Assembly: GCF_000384215.1 (NCBI RefSeq)
Contig: NZ_KB913032.1
Coordinates: forward strand, 8,889,605 to 8,953,604
Length of the DNA stretch: 64,000 bases
From: Amycolatopsis alba DSM 44262
GTDB lineage: Bacteria > Actinomycetota > Actinomycetes > Mycobacteriales > Pseudonocardiaceae
Direction of reading: 5' to 3'
Shown here: positions 8,312 to 16,133 of the stretch, one piece after another
How the letters are laid out: each line of letters begins with the position of its first letter
How positions within the stretch are numbered: position 1 is the first letter of the stretch
The notes under the pieces: generated by a model
The model's input: the letters and a program-made list of their open reading frames with translations, nothing else
Told to the model about the DNA's origin: nothing
Database searches by the model: none
Translations under genes and position numbers: made by a program

Positions 8312-10342
8312 TCAGGGGAATTCGCCGCGGCGGGCGGCTTCCTTGGCCGACACGAGCGCGCCGACGTCGGGCTGGTGCGAGGTGGTGGCCAGTGCCGCGA
8401 AAGCGTTCGCGATCACCTGATGCTGATGCTGCCCGCGGACGGCGAACGGGTTGGCGGTCAGCCAGCCCGCCGCGATGAGCCGGGCGACGTTGTTCCGGAT
8501 CTCGGAACGGTCGGCAGGGCACCGCGCGTTGTCCAGGTTCACCAGTTCGTCGTACAGCTCCGCGTGATCCCGCTCGGGAGGCAGATCATCCGGCGCGTTC
8601 AGGACCAGCTCGAGTTTCGCGATCCACTCCGCGTGCGGGATCCGGTTGAACTCGCGCTCGAAGAACGTGACGACCTCGCCGATGTCGCCCAGCGCGAGGT
8701 TGCAGTAGGCGAGGCGCACCGGATCCTGCGCGGTGTCCGGGTCGTCGCGCAGGGCCTTGAACTGGTCGGTGTAGGTCGGCCCGTCCCCGTCACCGCGCCG
8801 GGCCAGCGCGGACACCAGGTTCGCGGCGATCCACGGATGCAGGGCCGCCTGGTCCTCGGTCGTGCCTGCCGTGTTCTTCGCCGTCACCCACAACGAGGTA
8901 CGCAGCTCGGTCAGGATCCGCCCGACGTGCGGCTGGTCGATCCGGCTCTGCGCGGCGTCCGGGATCAGCCAGGGCGCGGTCGCGAACGGGGCCGCGGTCA
9001 CGAAGTCGTCGAGATGGACGTCGTCGAGGTGGTCGGTCAGCCCGAGTTCGCTCAGCCTGCGGTAACAGGGATCCTGCTCACCGCGGGGATCGGTGGTGAG
9101 CAGGCCACGGTCGCCTTCGCGCACGTTGCTCGCCCGCAACCGGTCCGCGAGCTGCTCGACGGCCGACGGCAGCCCGCCGGTCGCCCGGTGCGCGAGCGTG
9201 ACCTTCGGGGTCCGCACCCCCGAATCGAGGATCCTCGCGATCCGCCCGCTCGGCTGGGGCGAGATCCGGACGGGGTAATAGGGCGAGTCGAGCGCGCCGC
9301 CTGCCGGGTTCGCCCAGTCGTCGTACGAGGCCTCCTCGCAGTCCGCCATCGGCCGGACGGCGCGCGGCGCGCCCGACGCGGGTTTCCACGGCGCCAGCCA
9401 GGCGGTACCCCAGTCGTCGTGCCATCGCCCGCTGGTCGCGATGACCAGCAGCGCGTCGTGGGCGTCGCGGTCGTTCGGATGCTGGACGGCGTACCGTTCC
9501 CGCGCCGCGACCAGGTCGGCGAGGAACTCGGCCCCGCCGGCGTTGTCGACGTCGTCGAGGACCACCACCCAGTTGTGCCAGTGCCTGCGCTGCTGCGAGA
9601 GGTCGCAGGAGCACGGGCTCTTCTCCTCCGGCCGGGCCAGCCGCGGATGGTTCTCCCGGACGTCGCCGAGGAACGCCGCCATCAGCCATTCGGTGACGGC
9701 CTTGGCGTCGCGGGCGCTGCCGTGCGCGAGCCGGTTGAGTTCGAGCAGCGCGTCGAACGGGGGTCTTCCTTCGGCGTTGGGGAAGTCGGCCAGCGCCCGC
9801 AGCGGCTTCCTCAGCGTCGGCCGGATGTTCCGGACCAGATGCGGGAACGTCTGACGGAACAGATCCGCGTATTCGGGTTCGATGAGACCGGTCGCCTTCG
9901 CCGTCTCGGTCAGCGCGTTGAGCGCTTTCTCCAGCCCTGGTGTCCAGATGATTCCCTGCAGGCTGGAGATCAGCGTCTTCAGTTGCAGGATGTCTCCGGC
10001 ACGGTTTCGCCCGGTGAGTTCGGCCTGAACCACGATCAGCGCAATCGTGAAACGGACGAACTGCGGTTTCGGCCGATTCCGCCATTTCCGCGACAACTCG
10101 TAGGCCAGTTTCGTGAGCACGTCGATCGTGCCTGCCCGGCCGCCTTGCCCGAACTCGAATCCGGCGTGCACGACCCCCCAGCCCAGGTCACGGCGGATCG
10201 CTTCCAGCGCCGTGGTCTTCCCCGAACCGACCGGTCCGAGCAGCAGCGTCACCGGCTGCTGGCGGGACGGATTCCCCGTCTCGCGATTGATCAGCATTCT
10301 CCGGGCTAGCTGCACCGCGGGAGAATGTCGGTCCGCACTCAT
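8312..10342 (-). CDS. Large cytosolic P-loop ATPase of unknown function
   Basis: This 676-residue soluble protein has Walker A G36-PVGSGKT-43 and Walker B VVVLDDVD (about 260-267), then a sensor-1-like strand LLVIATSGRWH (about 299-309). The layout fits AAA/STAND-type ATPases. The remaining 370 residues are helical with no domain I recognise, and a CSCDLS segment (about 245-250) is the only cysteine cluster. It precedes the membrane-anchored binding-protein gene by 19 bp. Together they may form a sensing pair in which ligand binding outside is relayed to an ATPase inside (inference). The ATG at 10342 is the first in frame and lies close before the P-loop. Confidence 0.7.
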   Translation of the reverse strand: MSADRHSPAVQLARRMLINRETGNPSRQQPVTLLLGPVGSGKTTALEAIRRDLGWGVVHAGFEFGQGGRAGTIDVLTKLAYELSRKWRNRPKPQFVRFTIALIVVQAELTGRNRAGDILQLKTLISSLQGIIWTPGLEKALNALTETAKATGLIEPEYADLFRQTFPHLVRNIRPTLRKPLRALADFPNAEGRPPFDALLELNRLAHGSARDAKAVTEWLMAAFLGDVRENHPRLARPEEKSPCSCDLSQQRRHWHNWVVVLDDVDNAGGAEFLADLVAARERYAVQHPNDRDAHDALLVIATSGRWHDDWGTAWLAPWKPASGAPRAVRPMADCEEASYDDWANPAGGALDSPYYPVRISPQPSGRIARILDSGVRTPKVTLAHRATGGLPSAVEQLADRLRASNVREGDRGLLTTDPRGEQDPCYRRLSELGLTDHLDDVHLDDFVTAAPFATAPWLIPDAAQSRIDQPHVGRILTELRTSLWVTAKNTAGTTEDQAALHPWIAANLVSALARRGDGDGPTYTDQFKALRDDPDTAQDPVRLAYCNLALGDIGEVVTFFEREFNRIPHAEWIAKLELVLNAPDDLPPERDHAELYDELVNLDNARCPADRSEIRNNVARLIAAGWLTANPFAVRGQHQHQVIANAFAALATTSHQPDVGALVSAKEAARRGEFP

Positions 10343-10518
10343 TTTCCTGTTCAGCCCCTAGCTGTGCTCCGGGAGGGAATGGAGAGTGCGGACCATCGTA
10401 GGTACGCGACCGGAGTCAGGACACAGGAAAAATGACACCAGACACGAAAGGACGTAATCCGGCGCGAATTGTAATTCTTTTTCGACGAGGAGCGATACCG
10501 CCGCTCACCCGATCGGCG

Positions 10519-11031
10519 CTACCCGCCCCATTGCGGCCAGCGGCCACCGCCGCGGTACCAGTCGTAGTATCCATCGTGCTCGCGGTGGCCGTCACGCGGA
10601 TCCGGCCGTTCTTCGGGCACCGGGGTCGGCGTGGGTGACGGCGTCTCCGAGCCGTTCAGCGACGCTGTCATCGGCGGCGGGGGTGCGACACTGCCTCCCG
10701 GCGGTCCCGGCGGGGCGGGTGAAGACGCCGCGGCGTCCGGGACCTCGACCGCCTGCGGGGCGATGGCCAGCGACGGCGGCGGGAGCGGCATGCCGGGGAT
10801 GACCTCGGCCGGGTCTCCAGGGGTGAGCAGTACGGCCAGCAGGCCGCCGACGACGACGCCCCCTGCCGAAAGCGCCGAAATCCGCCGGAGCTTCCCGCTT
10901 CCGGGAGCGACGGCGATCGGAGCCCGGTGCTTCGGCCCGCGCGGTCCCCGGCGACGGGGCGCGGCACCGGCCGCCCGCATCAGCTCGCTCAGGGCGTCCC
11001 CACCGGCCTCGCGGCGAGCCGTGCGTGCCAT
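10519..11031 (-). CDS. Single-pass membrane protein with Pro-rich extracellular tail
   Basis: This is a 170-residue protein of unrecognised family. A basic N-terminus (MARTARREAGG, then RRRGPRGPKHR) is followed by one hydrophobic segment (about residues 55-72, SAGGVVVGGLLAVLL). A low-complexity Pro/Ala/Ser region comes next, and then a C-terminus with a charged patch (DPRDGHREHDGYYDWYRGGGRWPQ-type composition). The ATG at 11031 is preferred over the GTG two codons upstream because GGGAGG lies five bases before it. The topology suggests an envelope protein with the tail outside. There is no obvious operon partner; the next gene upstream on this strand is the small cysteine-rich protein. Confidence 0.6.
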   Translation of the reverse strand: MARTARREAGGDALSELMRAAGAAPRRRGPRGPKHRAPIAVAPGSGKLRRISALSAGGVVVGGLLAVLLTPGDPAEVIPGMPLPPPSLAIAPQAVEVPDAAASSPAPPGPPGGSVAPPPPMTASLNGSETPSPTPTPVPEERPDPRDGHREHDGYYDWYRGGGRWPQWGG

Positions 11032-11155
11032 CGGCACCTCCCAAACCCCGGTCCGCCGATCGACGCGGCGGCCTCAACCCGTGGTGGATATTAGGAACGC
11101 GGGAGGTGCTTGTAAACGGCCGTCGTCCACAGCGGACAAACGGTGCGGTGAAAGG

Positions 11156-11425
11156 TCAGGCAGCCGCGGTGACCGCGATGGCGGCTTCGCCGGCCTCGGT
11201 CAGTTCGGCGGGCACCCGGCCGGTCACCGCGGAGAGCCCGGTGGACGCGGCGGGGCGGATGTAGCCGCCGTGGGCCAGGGCGTGCGCGGTCATCTGGTCG
11301 CAGCAGGCGAAGCCGTCGATGAAGAGGTCCGGCTCGCAGCTGCACGACATCTGGGCTCGGCGGGCCGCGACGGCTCGCAGCATCGCCATGGCTCGATGGG
11401 ACAACTCGATCTCTGAACCGGACAC
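11156..11425 (-). CDS. Small cysteine-rich hypothetical protein (89 aa)
   Basis: I do not recognise this protein. It carries a CSCEPDLFIDGFACCDQM block with five cysteines in about 16 residues, which suggests metal or Fe-S binding or disulfides. A TAHALAHGGYIRP stretch and an alanine-rich end follow. The GTG at 11425 is chosen because GAGAGG lies about nine bases upstream; a longer frame starting at 11467 has no ribosome site. It does not match the spacing of WhiB-type proteins. It follows the TetR gene of the eight-gene operon on the same strand with an 87-bp gap, so it is probably separate. Confidence 0.5.
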   Translation of the reverse strand: MSGSEIELSHRAMAMLRAVAARRAQMSCSCEPDLFIDGFACCDQMTAHALAHGGYIRPAASTGLSAVTGRVPAELTEAGEAAIAVTAAA

Positions 11426-11512
11426 CGGACTGGACCTCTCTCGATCAGCTACCTGAATCGGCAGCACTTACACCGTGTTATCGGTCGCTGCTCCATCAGT
11501 GTTAACAAGATC

Positions 11513-12154
11513 TCAGACGTTCTCGGGATTATCCAGGTTCCGTTCGATCTTCTGGCTTTTTGCCAGTGCCAGCGTGGGCTCCAGGACGCGGGCCCACTGG
11601 GCCACGATCTGCTTGCGGCGCTTCGTGTCGTCGGTCAGCAGATTCGCCAGGCCAAGGCCGCGGGCAAGATCGAGAGTGGCCTGGACCAGCTCGCGGACGC
11701 CCTGGTGGGATTCGTCGACGCCGAGGAGTTCGACGGTCACCCGGTGTGCTTCCCGCCCGACACGGGCCTCCAGCGGCACCAGGGTCGCGCGCAGCGACTC
11801 GTCGGTCGACGCGGCGACCCACAGGTGGAGCGCGGCGCGGAACATCGGCCCGCTGTAGAGGTTGAGGACCATGTCGACGGCCCGTTCGATCCGGGACCGC
11901 CCCGACGGCAGCTCCGCCGCGCGGGCGCGCAGTTCCACGATCTGGATCTCGCCGACGTGCTCGACCGCGGCCGCGACCAGGTCCTCCCTGGTCGGGAAGT
12001 GGTGCTGGGCGGCACCGCGCGAGACCCCGGCGCGTTCGGCGATGACCGCCACCGTCGTCCCGTTCCAGCCCAGCTCCCCGATCGTCCCGACGGCGGCCTC
12101 GACCAGCCGCCGCCGGGTCGTCCGGCTGCGTTCCTGCTGCGGTTCGCGGATCAT
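11513..12154 (-). CDS. TetR-family regulator, last gene of the acyl-CoA operon
   Basis: This 213-residue protein has an N-terminal HTH (about residues 10-58: RLVEAAVGTIGELGWNGTTV, AGVSRGAAQHHFPTREDL) and a helical ligand domain. The start ATG overlaps the stop of the upstream SDR gene (ATGA), fixing the start and showing translational coupling. As the distal gene of a catabolic operon it probably represses its own operon and responds to an acyl-CoA intermediate (inference). A palindrome at 21409-21426 in the operon's leader is the likely operator. Confidence 0.85.
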   Translation of the reverse strand: MIREPQQERSRTTRRRLVEAAVGTIGELGWNGTTVAVIAERAGVSRGAAQHHFPTREDLVAAAVEHVGEIQIVELRARAAELPSGRSRIERAVDMVLNLYSGPMFRAALHLWVAASTDESLRATLVPLEARVGREAHRVTVELLGVDESHQGVRELVQATLDLARGLGLANLLTDDTKRRKQIVAQWARVLEPTLALAKSQKIERNLDNPENV

Positions 12155-13002
12155 GGCCTTGATTCTGGGGTACGGCCGTCGACCCAGAAATCGAGCTGCA
12201 GGTCTTCCTCGTTCCCGCCGACGCGGTACTTCGAGAAGTCCGTGACGCCCTCGGCGGCCAAGACCTCGTCGTCGAGGTAGAAATTCCCCGTCGCCCCGGT
12301 GCTCGGTTTGGTGAGGATCGCGTGCGCCGCGTCCGCCATGATCTCCGGCGTCCGCGACTTCGCCGCCAGTTCGGCGCCGACGACGTTGCGGATCGCCGCG
12401 GTGTCGATCGTGGTCCGCGGCCACAGCGAATTCGCCGCGATCCCGTACTGCCGCAGTTCCGCGGCGAGCCCGACGGTCACCAGGCTCATCGAGTACTTCG
12501 CGATGCTGTACGCGAGATGCCCGGCCTGGAACCATTTCTCGTCGAGGCTGATCGGCGGCGAAAGCGTGAGGATGTGCGCGTTCTCGGCCAGTTTCAGATA
12601 CGGGATCGCGAGTTTCGACAGCAGGAACGAACCGCGCGCGTTGATGTCCTGCATCAGGTCGTAGCGCTTCATGCTGACCGACTCGGTCGGCGTCAGGTCG
12701 ATCGCGCTGGCGTTGTTGAGCACGATGTCGATGCCGCCGAACTGTTCCGCGGTCCGCGCGATCGCGGCTTCGACCGACGTGTCGTCGCGGACGTCGCCGA
12801 CGATCGGCAGCGCCTGCCCGCCGGCGTCCTCGATCGCCTTGGCCGCGGTGTAGAGCGTTCCCGGCAGTTTCGGGTGCGGCTCGGCGGTTTTGGCCAGCAG
12901 CGCGATGTTCGCGCCGTCGCGGGCGGCGCGGACCGCGATGGCCTCGCCGATCCCCCGGCTGCCGCCGGAGATGATGATCGTCTTGCCGTGGAGCGTGCTC
13001 AT
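12151..13002 (-). CDS. Short-chain dehydrogenase, HSDL2-like
   Basis: This 283-residue Rossmann oxidoreductase has the nucleotide motif SGGSRGIG near residue 12, an NNAS motif, and the catalytic tyrosine and lysine in YSIAK. The LSPPISL segment where the catalytic serine lies, and the long insertion after the first helix (AEPHPKLPGTLYTAAKAIEDAG), are typical of the hydroxysteroid-dehydrogenase-like-2 group. This group is linked to fatty acid or isoprenoid metabolism. The ATG at 13002 follows GAGGAGG with five-base spacing. It starts 10 bp after the acyl-CoA dehydrogenase gene and overlaps the TetR gene by four bases. It probably oxidises a 3-hydroxyacyl-type intermediate of the operon's pathway (inference). 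Confidence 0.85.
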   Translation of the reverse strand: MSTLHGKTIIISGGSRGIGEAIAVRAARDGANIALLAKTAEPHPKLPGTLYTAAKAIEDAGGQALPIVGDVRDDTSVEAAIARTAEQFGGIDIVLNNASAIDLTPTESVSMKRYDLMQDINARGSFLLSKLAIPYLKLAENAHILTLSPPISLDEKWFQAGHLAYSIAKYSMSLVTVGLAAELRQYGIAANSLWPRTTIDTAAIRNVVGAELAAKSRTPEIMADAAHAILTKPSTGATGNFYLDDEVLAAEGVTDFSKYRVGGNEEDLQLDFWVDGRTPESRP

Positions 13003-13012
13003 GTTCGCCTCC

Positions 13013-14179
13013 TCAGTAGGACCTGGGCAGGCCGAGGCTGTGCTGGCCGACGAAGTTGAGCACCATCTCACGGCTCACCGGCGCGATCCGGCCCAGCCGG
13101 ACGGCCGCGACCAGCGTGCCCAGCCCGTACTCGCTGGCGAGACCGTTGCCGCCGTGGGTCTGCACGGCCTGGTCGACGGCGCGGATGGCGACCTCGGCGG
13201 CGGCGTACTTCGCCATGTTCGCCGACTCGCCCGCGCCGAAGTCGTCGCCGGAGTCGTAGAGCGACGCCGCCTTCTGCGTCATGAGCTTGGCCAGTTCCAG
13301 CTCGATCTTGATCTCGGCCAGCGGATGTGCGAGGCCCTGGTGGGTGCCGATCGGCGCGCCCCACACCTTGCGCTCGTTGGCGTAGGCGACGCCCTTGGCC
13401 AGCGCGTACCGGGCGATGCCGAGCGAGAACGACGCGCCCATGATGCGTTCGGGGTTGAGCCCGGCGAACAGCTGCGCGATCGCCGCGTCCTCTTCGCCGA
13501 CCAGCGCGTCGGCGGGCAGGTGGACGTCGTCGAGGAACAGGCCGAACTGCTTCTCCGGCGAGACGATGTCCATCTCGATCTGTTTGTACTCGAAGCCGGG
13601 CGCGTCGGTCGGCACGATGAACAGCGCGGGCTTGAGCTTGCCGGTCTTGGAGTCCTCGGTGCGGCCGACGACCAGGACCGCGTCCGCCTCGTCGACGCCG
13701 GAGATGTAGACCTTCCGTCCACTGAGGACCCAATCGCCGCCGTCGCGTTTCGCGGTGGTGGTGATCTTGTGCGAGTTCGACCCGGCGTCGGGCTCGGTGA
13801 TCGCGAAGACCATCCGCCTGCTGCCGTCGGCGATGCCGGGCAGCCAGCGCTTCTTCTGCTCGTCGGTGCCGAACCGGGAGATGACCGTGCCGCAGATCGC
13901 CGGCGAGACGACCATGAGCAGCAGCGGGCAGCCCGCCGCGGCGAGTTCTTCGAGCACCGCGGCGAGATCCGCGATCCCCGCTCCCCCGCCGCCGTACTCC
14001 TCGGGCAGGTTCACGCCGAGGTAGCCCAGCCGTCCGGCCTCGGCCCACAGTTCCTCGGTCTTGAGCCCGGCTCGGGCCTGCTTCGAGTAGTACTCGTGCC
14101 CGTACTTCTTGCCGAGTTCGGCGACCGCGGCCCGCAGCGCGGCGCGCTCCTCCGGCTCGGTGAAGTTCATCGCGTTCAT
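13013..14179 (-). CDS. Acyl-CoA dehydrogenase (first of two in operon)
   Basis: This 388-residue FAD enzyme carries the family signatures FAITEPDAGSNSHKI (FAD/substrate loop) and QTHGGNGLASEYGLG in the C-terminal helical domain. The C-terminus reads IAPVSREMVLNFVGQHSLGLPRSY in place of the usual EGT loop that carries the catalytic glutamate in medium-chain enzymes, so its base must sit elsewhere. The ATG at 14179 overlaps the stop of the biotin carboxylase gene (ATGA) and has GGAG upstream. Within the operon it would introduce a 2,3 double bond into an acyl-CoA intermediate. Confidence 0.85.
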   Translation of the reverse strand: MNAMNFTEPEERAALRAAVAELGKKYGHEYYSKQARAGLKTEELWAEAGRLGYLGVNLPEEYGGGGAGIADLAAVLEELAAAGCPLLLMVVSPAICGTVISRFGTDEQKKRWLPGIADGSRRMVFAITEPDAGSNSHKITTTAKRDGGDWVLSGRKVYISGVDEADAVLVVGRTEDSKTGKLKPALFIVPTDAPGFEYKQIEMDIVSPEKQFGLFLDDVHLPADALVGEEDAAIAQLFAGLNPERIMGASFSLGIARYALAKGVAYANERKVWGAPIGTHQGLAHPLAEIKIELELAKLMTQKAASLYDSGDDFGAGESANMAKYAAAEVAIRAVDQAVQTHGGNGLASEYGLGTLVAAVRLGRIAPVSREMVLNFVGQHSLGLPRSY

Positions 14180-16128
14180 TCGTCGTCTCCTACCACCGCG
14201 AGGATCGTGCCCACTTCGACCTGTTGTCCGACCACCACCGGGAGTTCGGTCACGACGCCGTCGGCTGGCGCCGCGATCCGGTGTTCCATCTTCATCGCTT
14301 CCAGCCACAGCAGCGGATCACCGGTCTTGACGGTGTCACCGGCCTCGACCGCGAGCCGGACGACCGTGCCCGGCATCGGCGCCACGAGGGAACCGGCGGC
14401 GAGCGCCGCGTCGGGATCCGGGTACCTCGGCACCACGCTCAGCTCGACGGTGCCTTCCGGCGAATCGACGTACACCGTGTCGCCGTACCGGGCGACAGCG
14501 AACTTCCGCCGCACCCCGGAGACTTCCAGGACCACGCCGTCGTTCCCGGCGGAAACCAGTTCGACGCCGTCGAAGCCGTCGGCACGCAGACCGTCACGGG
14601 TGAGCGTGTAGACGACCTCGATCTCGTCTTCGCCTCGACGAAAACGTTTGCGCTGCCCTTGCGAGCGAACGTTGCGCCAGCCGCTCGGCAGCCGTCCCTG
14701 CACCTGGGCGCCCGCCCGGTTCACGGCGGCACCGGCCAAAGCGGCGGCCAGCGCGGAAATCCGTACAGTGTCCACAGTGGCCAGTGGCCGGGCCAAGGTT
14801 TCGAGCCCGTGCCGGTCGAAGAACGCCGTGTCGGTCTCGCCCGCGAGGAAGGCCTCGTGGCGCAGGACGTTCACCAGCAGGTCGCGGTTGGTCACCACGC
14901 CGTGGATCTCCGCGCCCGCCAGTGCTCCGGCCAAGGCCCGCGCCGCGCTCCGCCGATCCGGGGCGAACGCGATGACCTTGGCGAGCATCGGGTCGTAGTG
15001 CACGCCGACGGTCTGGCCGCTGACGAAACCGGAGTCGAGCCGGACACCTGGGCCGACTTCGAATTCCCGCTGTGCGGCGGGAAGCTCGAACCGGTGCAAA
15101 GTGCCGCTCTGCGGCTGCCAGCCCGCGGCGGGGTCTTCCGCGTAGAGCCGGACCTCGATCGCGTGGCCTCGCGTCTCCGGCTCGTCGATCGGCAGATGCT
15201 CGCCCTCGGCGATCCGCAGTTGCAGCGACACGAGGTCGAGCCCGGCCGTGGCCTCGGTGACGGGGTGTTCCACCTGGAGCCGGGTGTTCATCTCCAGGAA
15301 ATAGAACCGCCCGTCCGGACCGGCGAGGAACTCGACCGTCCCGGCGCCGACGTAGTCGATCGCCTGCGCGGCCTTGCGCGCGGCGTCGAACAGCGCCTCC
15401 CGCATCGTTTCGTCGACGAACGGCGACGGCGCTTCTTCGACGACCTTCTGGTGACGGCGCTGGATCGAGCATTCCCGCTCCCCCACCGCCCACACCGTGC
15501 CGTGGGTGTCGGCGAGCACCTGGACCTCGATATGCCGCCCGGTCTCCAGGTACCGCTCACAGAACACGGTCGGGTCGCCGAACGCCGACGCCGCTTCCGC
15601 GCTCGCCCCTTCGACGGCCTCGGCGAGTTCGCCGAGCGAGCGTACGACGCGCATCCCGCGTCCGCCGCCACCAGCGGAGGCCTTGACCAGCAACGGAAGG
15701 TCGGCCTCGGTGACCTCGGCCGGGTCCAATTCGGACAGGATCGGAACACCGGCCTCGGCCATCATCCGCTTGGACTCGACCTTGGAGCCCATGCTCTCGA
15801 TGGCTTCCGGTGGTGGGCCGACCCAGGTCAGTCCCGCGTCGATCACGGCGCGGGCGAACGCGGCGTTCTCCGACAGAAAGCCGTAACCGGGGTGGATCGC
15901 GTCGGCACCGGTCTCGACGGCCGCCTTGATCAGCAGTTCGGCGCGCAGATACGTGTCGGACGGCGCGTTGCCCGGCAGCCGGACGGCGACGTCCGCCTCG
16001 GCGGTGTGCGGCGCGTCCGCGTCCGCGTCGGAGAACACCGCGACCGTGCCGATCCCGGCGTCACGGCAGGTGCGGAACACGCGGCGGGCGATCTCGCCGC
16101 GGTTGGCGACCAGAAGTTTCTCGATCAT
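14176..16128 (-). CDS. Acyl-CoA carboxylase alpha subunit (biotin carboxylase + BCCP)
   Basis: This 650-residue biotin-dependent subunit opens with the biotin carboxylase start MIEKLLVANRGEIARRVFRT. It has the ATP-grasp glycine loop KASAGGGGRGM, the EMNTRLQVEHPVTE active-site block and a C-terminal biotinyl domain with EAMKMEH, where the lysine carries biotin. A middle BT-like domain links the two. It carboxylates biotin with bicarbonate and ATP, then hands CO2 to the beta subunit encoded just upstream, five bases away. The substrate class is probably methylcrotonyl-, geranyl- or propionyl-CoA-like. The operon neighbours (AtuA-like protein, two acyl-CoA dehydrogenases) favour a branched enoyl-CoA. 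Confidence 0.9.
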   Translation of the reverse strand: MIEKLLVANRGEIARRVFRTCRDAGIGTVAVFSDADADAPHTAEADVAVRLPGNAPSDTYLRAELLIKAAVETGADAIHPGYGFLSENAAFARAVIDAGLTWVGPPPEAIESMGSKVESKRMMAEAGVPILSELDPAEVTEADLPLLVKASAGGGGRGMRVVRSLGELAEAVEGASAEAASAFGDPTVFCERYLETGRHIEVQVLADTHGTVWAVGERECSIQRRHQKVVEEAPSPFVDETMREALFDAARKAAQAIDYVGAGTVEFLAGPDGRFYFLEMNTRLQVEHPVTEATAGLDLVSLQLRIAEGEHLPIDEPETRGHAIEVRLYAEDPAAGWQPQSGTLHRFELPAAQREFEVGPGVRLDSGFVSGQTVGVHYDPMLAKVIAFAPDRRSAARALAGALAGAEIHGVVTNRDLLVNVLRHEAFLAGETDTAFFDRHGLETLARPLATVDTVRISALAAALAGAAVNRAGAQVQGRLPSGWRNVRSQGQRKRFRRGEDEIEVVYTLTRDGLRADGFDGVELVSAGNDGVVLEVSGVRRKFAVARYGDTVYVDSPEGTVELSVVPRYPDPDAALAAGSLVAPMPGTVVRLAVEAGDTVKTGDPLLWLEAMKMEHRIAAPADGVVTELPVVVGQQVEVGTILAVVGDDE

Positions 16129-16133
16129 GCCGC

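Noticed and set aside
8261..10309. A 682-residue plus-strand frame opposite the P-loop ATPase
   Set aside because: It is low-complexity Arg/Val/Gly with no motifs, while the minus-strand frame has intact Walker motifs.
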